Positions 47,038-57,300 of a stretch of 64,000 bases of DNA are shown here, in pieces. Source of the DNA: Galaxea fascicularis (Eukaryota > Cnidaria > Anthozoa > Scleractinia > Euphylliidae); NCBI GenBank assembly GCA_948470475.1, contig OX419338.1, forward strand, positions 10,044,247-10,108,246. Reading direction: 5' to 3'. The position numbers and the translations under genes were made by a program. How positions within the stretch are numbered: position 1 is the first letter of the stretch; each line of letters opens with the position of its first letter. Below the pieces are notes generated by a model. It was not told the origin of the DNA and made no database searches. It was given only the letters and a program-made list of their open reading frames with translations.

Positions 47038-47372
47038 CTATGCACACCCCCGTATACCCTTGTATACCCCTGGATACCCTGGTATACCCCTATATACCCT
47101 TGTATTCTACTGTATAGAGCGTTTTCACATGACGTCACGACGGCCATGTTGGTGTACCAGGCTAACCCCTCTGGGAATTGAACTCTATTTTTATGCAAAA
47201 ACTTTCTTTTTTTCCATTAAACCAATATGGTCGCTGGTCACGTGAGTGAAAACGCTCTAAACCCCTGTAAACCCTTGTATAACCTTGCATATTCTTGTAT
47301 ACCACTGTATACCCATGTATACCCTGTATACCCTTGTATTCCCCTGTATACCCTTGCATACCCCTGTATACC
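47038..47372 (+). repeat. Minisatellite C (10-bp unit, CCCTTGTATA), split by a MITE
   Basis: 10-bp units such as CCCTTGTATA and CCCCTGTATA run at 47038-47114 and again at 47260-47372 in the same orientation, separated by a MITE insertion. The unit has the same length, CCC block and TA position as minisatellites A and B some 35 kb away. Confidence 0.85.
47115..47259. mobile_element. MITE with TAGAGCGTTTTCAC ends inside minisatellite C
   Basis: The left terminus TAGAGCGTTTTCACATGACG is mirrored by GTCACGTGAGTGAAAACGCTCTA on the right. Similarity continues to GGCCATGTTGGT / ACCAATATGG, giving arms of about 39 bp in a 145-bp element. TA flanks both sides, consistent with a TA target duplication created in the TA-rich satellite. 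Confidence 0.85.
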
Positions 47373-47790
47373 ATAAGATAAGATAAGATAAACTTTGTTT
47401 AATCACGCTAGCCTATTGAACAATGTAAAAAAACAATACATGTAACTGGCTTCCAGTAGGAGCGTCAGCTAAGTATAATAATTAAAAATATACTAAATAT
47501 ACTAACAACCATGACTAAAACTATTCATGCATTAAATATTACCCTAAGAATAGATTACTATATGACATTTGGCCTATAAGTTGAAATAAGCTTATCAAAC
47601 ATATCCAAAGTTTCACAATTACGTATTTCATTCGGTAAGGAATGCCAGACCCTAGCACCATTATGGCTAAAACTCTTCTTTATTAAAACTATGATCCAGC
47701 CTTTGCAAATAGAAGGGTGTTCCTTAGATGGTAACTGTTGGCTGAACAAGAGTTCCTGAAGATAACCAAAAGCCTCAAGTAACAAAAGTA
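47373..47790 (-). mobile_element. LINE 3' end with (TCTTA)n tail
   Basis: The minus frame at 47558-47785 contains FSHNGARVWHSLPNEIR followed by ETLDMFDKLISTY. This is the conserved C-terminal signature of many non-LTR retrotransposon reverse transcriptases (F-x-x-x-G-x-x-x-W-N-x-L-P-x-x-I-R). The element ends on the minus strand in TTTATCTTATCTTATCTTAT. Only the 5'-truncated tail of the element is present, abutting minisatellite C. Confidence 0.7.
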
Positions 47791-47989
47791 CACTATGTAC
47801 ACAAAATTCACATTATTTCAATAATTAAACTTCGTACAGCAATATCCCATTGGAAACCAAGTAATGTAAAAACCCGTGTGTAAGAACCTAGTGGGAAAAA
47901 TTAATTTGCCAGTTTAATAACAAAAAAAATAAACAAAAACAAAAGAATCTGTTTAGCTAAGAGAGATGAAGCAGGTTCTTATATGTGGG

Positions 47990-49035
47990 TTGCAGTTAAA
48001 TTATGACAAACATTTTAACCAAGGAGTTTCACTTTGAGAAATCAAATTTTGCTTGCAAGTTTTGTTAGATCTTTTATATTATAGTTGTGAATAAAAGGCA
48101 ATTCATGGTTTGGCTCCTTCTTATCTTTGTGTATTAATTGAAGTCAAACCAAAGTTCTCTGTACAGCCCCCGAAATGATCCCGACCCCGAAATGATCCCC
48201 AACCCTGAAATGATCCCCAACTTGACCCCGAAATGATCCCCACTTTTCTTCTTGTCGACCCCGAAATGATCCCCAAGGAACTATGGAATGGTGATTAAAC
48301 ATGGGACTTTGGATTGCTCAATAATTAGGGGAAGGAAAGACATTTTGGCGTATGTAGTAAATTGATTTACGGTGCTGATATTAACAACTAAAAAGAGAAT
48401 AAAGTGAACTAAGAATAGGGAAAATTTTGCAACATTGTTTATGTACACAAGTAACATACAGCATGTGCGCTATGCGCGAGCTTGCACTGTGGAGGCTCCT
48501 ACGTTGTGTTTCAGTGTAGATTGAAACTCACCTCTGCATTCTCCGATAATCCTGAATATGTAGGTTATCATCATTTCCCGAAATAACGCTTTGTAAAACA
48601 TAGCACAGAAGAGGAACTAAAACCACGCGGTTCGAGACATTGCATCAAACTAAATAGGTCAAAGGTCGACTGGAACGAGACAGTGACCCGACAACTACAG
48701 TAGTTTCCTTTTGTTTGAAACTTCGTAAGAATAAAAAGAAATGACAGGATTGCAGCATTTCAACAAAGAACAAAAAAGCAATCCACAGTCCCATGTTTAA
48801 TCACCATTCTCTGATTCCTTGGGGATCATTTCGGGGTCGATTTGGGGATCATTTCAGGCTTGGGGATCATTTCGGGGTCGGGATCATTTCGGGGGCTGTA
48901 CAGATCTTTTTATGGAGCTACACCCTGCAGTTTATGGAGTAGATTACCCATTGATTTGCGTGATACTCATTCATTAGACATTTTACATTTTACATTTGTA
49001 TGTAGGTTACTTATTGGGATTCTATTCTAGTTATT
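47990..49035 (+). mobile_element. LINE C-terminal fragment split by a DNA element
   Basis: At about 48090-48160 the plus frame reads KAIHGLAPSYLCVLIEVKPK. From 48902 another frame reads RSFYGATPCSLWSRLPIDLR then DTHSLDIL. These are two successive conserved blocks near the C-terminus of non-LTR reverse transcriptases. They are separated by the inverted-repeat element at 48164-48898. About 30 codons usually found between the blocks are missing, so the LINE was already decayed or lost sequence at insertion. Confidence 0.65.
48164..48898. mobile_element. 735-bp DNA element with iterated GAAATGATCCCC motifs
   Basis: The ends CAGCCCCCGAAATGATCC and GGATCATTTCGGGGGCTG are perfect inverted repeats, flanked by TA on both sides. 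The motif CGAAATGATCCCC occurs five times in the left end (48169-48281) and four times, inverted, in the right end (about 48817-48893). Pairing continues through GAATGGTGATTAAACATGGG to about 165 bp in from each end. There is no transposase frame. The iterated subterminal motif probably marks transposase-binding sites. It splits a LINE fragment. Confidence 0.85.
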
Positions 49036-51382
49036 TTTCTAATTATTACCGAGATTTTCACTGATGTCAGATTTTACATTTTCTTCTATTCAGAGGCGAC
49101 TCGACATGAAGCGAGCACCTAGAGTTGACATTTTCGGGAAGTTCAACAGTGCAGTCGAACCTCACGTAAGCGACTACTCAAATTGCCAAGCATTTTTAAT
49201 CCACTTTATTAAAAAAAAAAGTACAAAATAAAACATAGAAAAAATGAGAATTAAGACAAAAAAAAAGAACGGGATAGTTACGTTCAATGCCAAAATAGGA
49301 AAAAACCCTCAAAAAGCGCAGGAGAACCGTTCTGGGTACTCAATAGGTAACCCCTCTCCCCCGTCCCCCTCAACATCCCTTGAGAATCGAACACTAGAAT
49401 CAAAGGTAAGTTAAGGTTGAATGGTTGTCGCTTATGGGAAATGATCGCATCTTACACGAGATCAAACCACAGGGGATCAACACTTTGAGGCCTACTACTG
49501 GGAAGTTAAAACATAAAGTTATTTACCCCGAACTCGACTCTGTGGGGACAAAATGACGGCGATATTAAATAATTTGGTTGAAATCAACTAAAAAGGGAAT
49601 GTTTGACACCTGGCTTTAAACACTGGATTTGCAACAGAATTATTAACCGGGGTATTTAGTTCAAGGCCGTTGACTAATTACAGACATTAGAAAATTAACG
49701 GGCTGTTTAATCATAAGACAGTTTAAGTCGTCAGGGTCGTCGCTTTGAAAACCATAAATTTTAAACAGATGAAACCGGTGCACGAGCACGAATTCTCAAG
49801 ATAAACGTTTTTTTCTCTTTTAGCAAGTACGTCATGTGTTGTTGCCATGTGAAGCAACAGGGAAAAAGGTATCGGCTCACTCTAAAGATACCTTTTTTCC
49901 TCGCTCTTTGCTACATTGCAACATCATTATTACGTACCTTATTTTGTGTAATCAGTTTCCGGGCTTTGTTTTATACAGTTTTATGGATGAAAATAACAAT
50001 TTCAAGTTCTCGGAAGCACCCAACGACAAGTTTCCGTAGGTACCTGTTCGGTAGGGGGTAGTTCGCCTCAGGTTTTCGGTGTCGATCAAAGAGTGCACTC
50101 GGATTTTCGTAAATGAAACGTGGGCTAAAAGATTCACAATTTCCTGTGAGCTCGAGGGTCCTGTGACAGCATTCTTATTTTCCGTATCACTATGTAGTAA
50201 CATCATGACTTTCTGTTGAATTACATTTTCTGTATAAAACGGCTTTGAAAACTTTTAAAGCTTGTACTATGTTGACTACCACGTTTTGTATCCTTCTGAA
50301 CTATGCTGGCCAGGCAGAACGCCAAAGAAATTTGATGATTCACTGAGCTCTCAATAGTCTTTGGTTTCCTTGTCACGTTTGCATCTATATATTGCACATG
50401 ACTAAAGAACATGTCGAATACAATTTAGACCCAAAACTATAATAGAACTGTATGGTGTCAGTTCACTTTAGAACGAAAATTAGACCGGTCCTTTGAAAAA
50501 AAAAATTGTAGTGCGTATTTTAATATTGAGCCGAAGAAAGTCGAAAAGTAAGGTATTAAACAAATGTACAATTATTCTGATAACGCATGAAGGACGTCAA
50601 AACAGGCGTATATGTTAAGAACATCATCAGTCATGCTTCTTACCTACGGTTTGAAGCCTTCCCGGCTTCCGTTAACGTCATCCTTACATTATTTTCAGGG
50701 ACAGATGAATTCTTTTGTTGCTAATATAAGTGGATATTTCCTATTTGCGTGTGCAGTTGTGTCTCACGGTGTCCTGGTTAATTCTCTACAAGTTTTCCGC
50801 GAGAAGTTTTGCCTTTTAGTAAAGTGAAGATATGCAGTGGTTTGCAGATCAAATAAAGAAGGAAAGGAAAATGCATTCGAAGTTCTCATTGCTGAATTTG
50901 TTATCGTTGATGCGAGTTTGCTTCCTTGTGATAGTATAGAGTCATTCATTGAGTCACCAAGATTATTACAGAACGTTTTTGTTAACTCTGCAGTAGGGAA
51001 AAAGAGAGCCCGCGTCAGTATGTGAACTGGGGTGGTAGGTCCCCGCTGGATTTTCTTTCTCAATCTTTCGTTCGAATATCTCAGAAAAATATCTGAGAGC
51101 CTGAAACAGGCTGCATGAGTCGGTGTCTGTTTTCTCAGATCATCCGTCAAGCTGCCGTCCAGGCCTTAAGACTTTGATGCTACACTTTAGTCCATCAAGG
51201 GCACCGGCAAAGAGCCACATCAATCCAAATTTGTAAAAAGGCATTTTTAAGTACCTTATGGTGTTTGAAGCCCGTCTAAGGTGATATTTGCATTAGCTGG
51301 ACGAATTTGATCTGTCTGGATTCCATAGCTGAATTTTCAGTTGCCCGAAAACTTTGGGGAATATAATCTTCCTTTGAGAAAT
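49036..51382. other. No recognisable gene; one arm of a diverged inverted pair
   Basis: The short frames here have no recognised homologues. A possible TIR-like start (CAGTCGAACCTCACGTAAGCG, 49152) has only a weak partner (GTCGCTTATGGG, 49427). A segment at 50025-50160 is inverted at about 51780-51930 and is listed separately. Confidence 0.4.
50025..50160 (-). repeat. Left arm of a diverged inverted pair
   Basis: Its reverse complement shares TCCGAGTGCACTCTTTGATC, CCGAAAACCTGAGG and GGAAACTTGTCGTTG with 51840-51930. The intervening 1.7 kb contains no transposase. It may be two inverted copies of a dispersed repeat and not a single element. Confidence 0.55.
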
Positions 51383-51680
51383 TGCTACAATCGGCGACAT
51401 AATTAGTTGACACATTGTGTTTCTATAGTAGTTTTAGTGCACCAAATGGTACCACTCTTTTTATCGCGCAATAAGCTGTGAGACCCCGAAAGACCCCGCT
51501 CCCCCATCCAATGTTGCTTGTTTGTACCTCGACTTGTCACAGTAATTGCCGCACAACATTGGTTGGGGGGAGGGGGAGGGGGGCTTAAAGGACAATCGAG
51601 TGGCGCGAAAAGGTACCACAGTGACGAATAAGGGGTTAAAAAGGTAAATGTGTCAACAATTTTGGCGCTGATTGTAGCTA
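51383..51680. mobile_element. ~300-bp inverted-repeat element with GCTACAATCGGCG ends
   Basis: TTGCTACAATCGGCGACA at 51383 is mirrored by GGCGCTGATTGTAGC ending at 51679. Inner pairs are TTGACACATT / AATGTGTCAA, GGTACCACTCTTTTTATCGCG / CGCGAAAAGGTACC and CCCCCATCCAATGTTG / CAACATTGGTTGGGGG. The right half contains a strong G-quadruplex motif (51561-51583). Confidence 0.75.
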
Positions 51681-51779
51681 AAGTGAACTTTTCACGAACT
51701 TTCTAGGAAACTATTTGCTTTCAGAAAATGCTAACTGACGTTTTTGAATGCCAAGAACAACATACACGAGCCTTCCGAA

Positions 51780-51930
51780 AACGTCAGGGGTTACTATTTC
51801 CTCATTGTGAGTCCTTTAGACCTCGTTCCAGTTACTAAAATCCGTGTGCACTCTTTAATCTACGCCGAAAACCTAAGGCCTTCCACCGAACAGAACTCTA
51901 CCGAAACTTGTCGTTGTGTGCCCCTGGTCC
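51780..51930 (+). repeat. Right arm of a diverged inverted pair
   Basis: Partner of 50025-50160 in opposite orientation. Shared words are ATCCGTGTGCACTCTTTAATC, CCGAAAACCTAAGG and GAAACTTGTCGTTG. Confidence 0.55.
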
Positions 51931-53108
51931 ATGTTGGGCTAGTGGAAGCTCGCCAGGAGGTTATCACGTAATAAGCCGTTGAACATGACAATGCAACATT
52001 TTGAATGATCTGTATAAGTGAGTGACACTCGTTCATTCCTTCATCACGTACACGTCAATGCAAACCAGCTAAAACGGAAGATTCCCGTTCCATAGAGTTT
52101 TGTTTCCCGTTTTGCTGTCCGTCTCGCCTCACATCACCGCGTCCGATCGCGCAAGCTTTTTTGTTTTCTTCCGTCACTTATTCGGCACTTGCAAGTTTCA
52201 GGGAATTAAAAAAAAAAATGAGCTCCTGATGACAAAAAGCTCTCAGTCTTCCAATTTGGCAGGATTGAATTAGTTTTCTTGAGTTTCCAACCCAAAATTA
52301 GGACTTTATCAAAAGTGCTACAGGTGTTTTTGTTAAATCGGTATCCTAGTAAATTTGAGCTGACATCAAAAAAAGGTATTTAGGAGTTTAAGTAAGACCG
52401 CGAAAGTTCCTACCGATGTCTCTCGAGGATTGTTGAGTGAAAGGTCGAGCTGTAAGAAATAAGTGCTAACATTGCCTCTTACGTGGAGACACGTTATGAG
52501 TTGTTAATACTTCCGTTTCTATTTATTCTGTTTATGATGTCAGTTTTCCTCTTCCGTAATCCGGCGTTTGGAGTCCGCAGAGGTTGACTGAGCAAGGGTC
52601 CTAATAAAGGAATACAATGTATACAAATGTATAAATGAATATGAGTGAAGGCCCATGTTGCTGGACACACTGCGTTTTCTCTTGACCGCCGGACAGACCG
52701 TTCCTCTTTCACGAGGGAGAAGACCGATCCGAAATGAAACATTTCAAAGGGATCAAAGTAGCTACTCAGTAAAGTGGCCATTACGGCTTAAGCCATGCAT
52801 GACTTGCCTTAACCTGAACTGTCTGTAACCTGTATTCAATTCAGGAGACGAGATGTCACGCATTCGTTTGAAGCGAAGGATGTTTCCAGCTGATCTGACA
52901 CAATTTAACGTTTGTTTCAATGCCTAAAATATACATGTTAAACATTATGCAAATTTAATTCCAGGAATGGGTTGTGTAAATAGAATGTGCACACTCATCG
53001 TGCACAACAAGCCATCTCTTCATCCTTTTATAGAGGACGTGTTTTTTGTTTCAACAGACTGACTTTCTGATACGCCTCGGGTGAAATCACGGCACGCGAG
53101 GCTAAGGC
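51931..53108. other. No recognisable gene
   Basis: Short frames only. No RNA gene, repeat arms or spliced coding blocks are recognised on either strand. Confidence 0.4.
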
Positions 53109-53302
53109 TAAAGCCCGGTCCTCACTTGCAACGCAAAGCATAAGCATAAGCTATAAGCCCAACCTTAAGAATATCAAACCTTTGCGTTCTTCTTATGCTT
53201 ATGCTTACGCTTATGTCACTGTTATCTCCAGTGAGGACACGGTTGGTTTAAGCATAAGCATAAGCGTCGTATGCTTGTGCCGCAAGTGGGGACCGGGCTT
53301 AA
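53109..53302. mobile_element. MITE with TAAGCCCGGTCCTCACTTGC ends and GCATAAGC words
   Basis: TAAAGCCCGGTCCTCACTTG at 53109 pairs with CAAGTGGGGACCGGGCTTA ending at 53302. The interior repeats and inverts GCATAAGCATAAGC and GCTTATGCTTATGC. It also holds an internal CCAGTGAGGACACGG, like a second copy of the terminus. Confidence 0.85.
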
Positions 53303-54304
53303 AGTTACAAGTTACTGAAAAGTGACAGACGATGCGTGCAAAAAGCGACATAATTTTAGTGTTCTTCCTTCACGTGACGATCAACAGGGGGAGGGGAGGG
53401 GGTGGATGTGGGGCTGTGGGAATACAGTTTAGCCAATCGTTTTACGTCTTATTAAAATGGAGTGGCCTTTTAGTATCGAACCTCTTCATTATCAAGTCGA
53501 TCCGTTTCGCTCGGATTCCTTCCAAATGCTATGGATCTGATCATGGTTTGTCCTCGATCCCTCGGGAGTGACATAACGACTATGGCTCCTAATAAGCATG
53601 AATAAATTAAAGCACAAAACTCCTTTGTATCTATTCTGTGTGTCGGAATGCAAACTTGAGTCATCAAAAACTGGAGACCTCCAACAAAGGGAAAGATGAA
53701 ACTAATTGTAAACAAAACATTCAATCGGTCTCAAACTTTATTTGGTAGATTTAAGGGGTAATGACGTCCGCTACGATGTGGCCATAGTGCCCAATGAGTG
53801 GCTTTCGGCTTACCTGAACACATTAATTTGTGTGGTATTCTTGTCACTCGGGTAGAAGCCACATCACACACACATTTGCATCGTTCACTACTTGCCTGAT
53901 CGATCCCAGCACGAGACTGTTGTGCAATGATGTAAAAGTGTGAGAGCGTACAAGAGAAGAAAAAGATAAACACGCAGAGTCCATTCGACAGCTTTGTTTA
54001 ACCTTAAGCCAAGTCTTTCTGCCATTTTTGTAAATCCAATACAATTTTTTTTGTGACAAATGTACCAAAAACCGGAAGTTAATTCAATTGGCCTATCGCT
54101 AAGTACCAACACATTGAACAAGCACATGGCATTATATAATCACGTGAAATGGCGCCAAAGTCCAACACTAAGCCAAACAACAAACGCGCACTGAGTCAGG
54201 TCATGACCATACACTTTCCCGCTACTGAGTAATTTTACTATCTGTTTCGGAGCAGTAGTCTTGGAAGTCCAAAGGCGTACAACGCTGAAACAACTAGGAG
54301 AAAA
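53303..54304. other. 5' flank of the glutamate synthase gene
   Basis: No gene seen. A run of five G-tracts at 53387-53413 is a candidate G-quadruplex. TATATAAT (54133-54140) next to an E-box CACGTG (54141-54146) lies about 160 bases before the start codon and is a plausible core-promoter region, unproven. Confidence 0.4.
54133..54146 (+). promoter_or_regulatory. TATA-like box plus CACGTG E-box upstream of glutamate synthase
   Basis: ATTATATAATCACGTG combines a TATA-like box with the palindromic E-box. Distance to the ATG is about 160 bases, suitable for a short 5' UTR. Sequence match only. Confidence 0.3.
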
Positions 54305-57300
54305 ATGGTGCTTTCGAAGCACGGATATCCTCCGAAGCAAGGGCTTTACTCGCCAGATTTGGAGAGAGAAGCTTGTGGCGTTGGGTTTGTGGCAAAAATC
54401 AATGGGGAAAAAAGCCATCAGGTACGAAAAACTCTCATTATTTTAGTCAACACTTCAGTTATCTTTTTTATTTCACCTTAGACCCCCCAGATTCGTTAGA
54501 TTTTCTAATATATACTCGTTCAAAAAGCGCTTAAAAATGTAAACAGCGTACAAATGTTCATATTCATGATCGGGCGTCACGGATTTTCAGTCAGTATCGG
54601 CCCTTGCAGCTCGAGCGCATTTTATAAATTAAGCTTATTTCGCTCGCGTAATATTCGAGTAACTGTGTACAAAATCGTAAATCATGACAGCAAACAAAAT
54701 TTAAATCCTTGCATATCTGGAACAGACTGTCGTTGCTCATGAAACGACAGAAGCACTTTTGATCTGACCCAAAGCTTAAGACTTAACTTAAGCTTACTTA
54801 ATTTTGTGTATTGTGCAAAGATTAAGAGTTTTTTGTAAACTTTTGGAATTTATTTATTTCTGAGTTAAAATATATTCATTTGAATCCTTCGCCTTATCGC
54901 AGTAAAGTCTCTTTGTTCTCATCATTAAATATTACTAAGTTCAAAAGTTGTATTTTTTGCAAGAACGCCTGCTTTGTTTTGACTGGCTGGTTGTCGGATC
55001 GTAAGTGGACGTCGTCTGTTTTATTTATTTAACCGCCTGGCCTTGTTTTCCCATCCAGACATGAACTGTTTTCCATATTGTTAAAGAAACGTTGGCCTGT
55101 AGTGCTCAAAAATTTTCAGACCGCACCTCATCAAAGTGATACCTTTTTCATGGTACATGCTTAGTGCTTTGTTATGTCACGTGTCTGGAAATACACCCTG
55201 ACTGTAAAGTCACCACTGTGTATAAGCTACATTTTTCTCCACAAGTAAAAGCGATCTAAGCCAGTAATTGTTTAAGTTAGAATTTTTCTTGTTTTTTTCT
55301 TTGTTTACCCTCACTATTTTCAAATTTATCTTTATAGTTTGGTTAAAAGATATGAATATTTTTTCCTATGTCTGTCAACCGTGTTTGGTTTTCCCTTTTA
55401 ATAATGAAACAGTTTGGCTGTTGATTACAGTTAGCTTTATTGGCCTTGTGTGGGGTTAATGTTTTTCCCCAACTGAAAATGATATTTTCTTCTCAACAGT
55501 AAATAATTCACGATGAAAACAGAATTGCTGAGCTTGCAGCTGTTTGAAATGTGTTGATACTCATCCAGTAAACATATTACCACGCCTTTGTCATCTTGCT
55601 TTTAATTAACCATCTGTTTGTTTTAGGATGCTATCTTAACCTTAGTTTAAAAAAATTCAGGAAAGTGACATTATGGATATAAGTAATGTTTAAAAACTTT
55701 GCTATTCCAGCCATCCAAAATTATAGTCTTTGATTCCACCTACCACAATAAAAAATTAAGATTGCTGAATTTTTTTCTCTGCAGACTGAATTATTTAATG
55801 CACAGTTTTTTGGGGGCATTTGTGTTGTTGTTTTGTTCTCTGGCTTTAAACTGAAATTTCAAGACTAAGCTGTATTCTGTAAATTGTTCTTTGACTGTCT
55901 TTACATCTGACAGTGTAACATGTTAAAAAATATGTGCCAAAATATGTTTAAAAGGTTTTAGGGTCCAAAGTCTGTGGTTTGAAATTTTTGAAGTCATTCC
56001 TCATCATTCCTCTTTGTAGAGGAATTGATGAAAATTGCAAGAATACACTCAAAATGTAATTGCATTTTAATTATTGTGTGGCTGAAATCTGTTGTAAAGA
56101 GTACAACTTTTCTTTAATATTTAAAGCAAGTCAGGGTTATTGAATATCGACAGATATTTTACATCGATATAGTATCAGATATTTTACCACTGTCTTTGTT
56201 TTTACCATCACTCAATATTTTCCTTGTTTCATGTTACTCAAACAGGCAATGTCCAATATGTGAAAATTCTATTTTAAGGGTTGTGTTATTTTGAGTTCCA
56301 AAATACATGACTGTTGTATATTAACAAAACGAAAAACAGATATCATGATCATGGACAACCTTTATTCAGTAAAGTGCGATAAGGGCTAAATTGGAGAACA
56401 GCATCATAGCGCACAATCTTAGAATCAGAGGAATTGGAGAATCGCAGATGGTTTTTGTTCTTTCTTTCAACTTGACAGTTGGAGAAGTCATTTTCTGGTA
56501 AAATTGTTGAGTTGCAAACCACTGTTGGAGAGTAGAAGAATAGAGGAATTGGATAAGAATTATGCAATAATGGAGACTTTTTACTTTGGTGAAAATATAA
56601 TGGTAGAGTGGCAAACCACAGTTGTGAAAAAGGAGAATCGTAGAATCAGAAGAATTGTGCAAGCAGAGACATTTTACTTTGTTGAAATTGTAGAGTTGCA
56701 AACTACAGTAAGCAAAACTGAATTGTAGAATGGGAAGAATCACACAATCAAACATATGATTGATTGATGATTGGGAACATATGAACCCAAAATTGACCAG
56801 CTCCCAACGTTGGTGGCTTCATAGCTCAGTTGGTAGAGCATCGCACTGGAATCGCAAGGTCACGGGTTCAATCCCCATTGAAGTCCTGAATTTTTTTCAG
56901 GCTTCTTTACGCAATTGCAAAAATTGCGATCACAACTGCGACGATCATTCTTCATTTGATTTCATATCCGCAGTTCACATATGCATGGTTCTCAGTAGTA
57001 ACCGGCAACTGGCGAATTCCGCCGCCTGTCAAGATGAAAGTAGCCGCCTGTGCTGGCTATGAGATTTGCCTTTGTGTGCCTCCAGGCTGAAGTTTAGCCG
57101 CCTATAAGTATTTCTGGGCTGTCTGACAAAAAAACTACTGAGAACCCTGCATATGATTTCTTTCATATGCATTATTCATTTTCTACTTTGGTAAAAATAA
57201 TTCTAGCCTGAGTGCCAGAGGTTATTGTTTTACAGGACTTCAAAATAGCAGTCATAGAGTAGACAAATTGGAAGAATCATACAATCTGAGACTTTTCTTT

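Noticed and set aside
54261..54446. 61-codon frame starting MEVQRRTT as a small gene
   Set aside because: It is an out-of-frame reading of glutamate synthase exon 1; the other frame carries the ACGVGF signature and ends at a proper donor.
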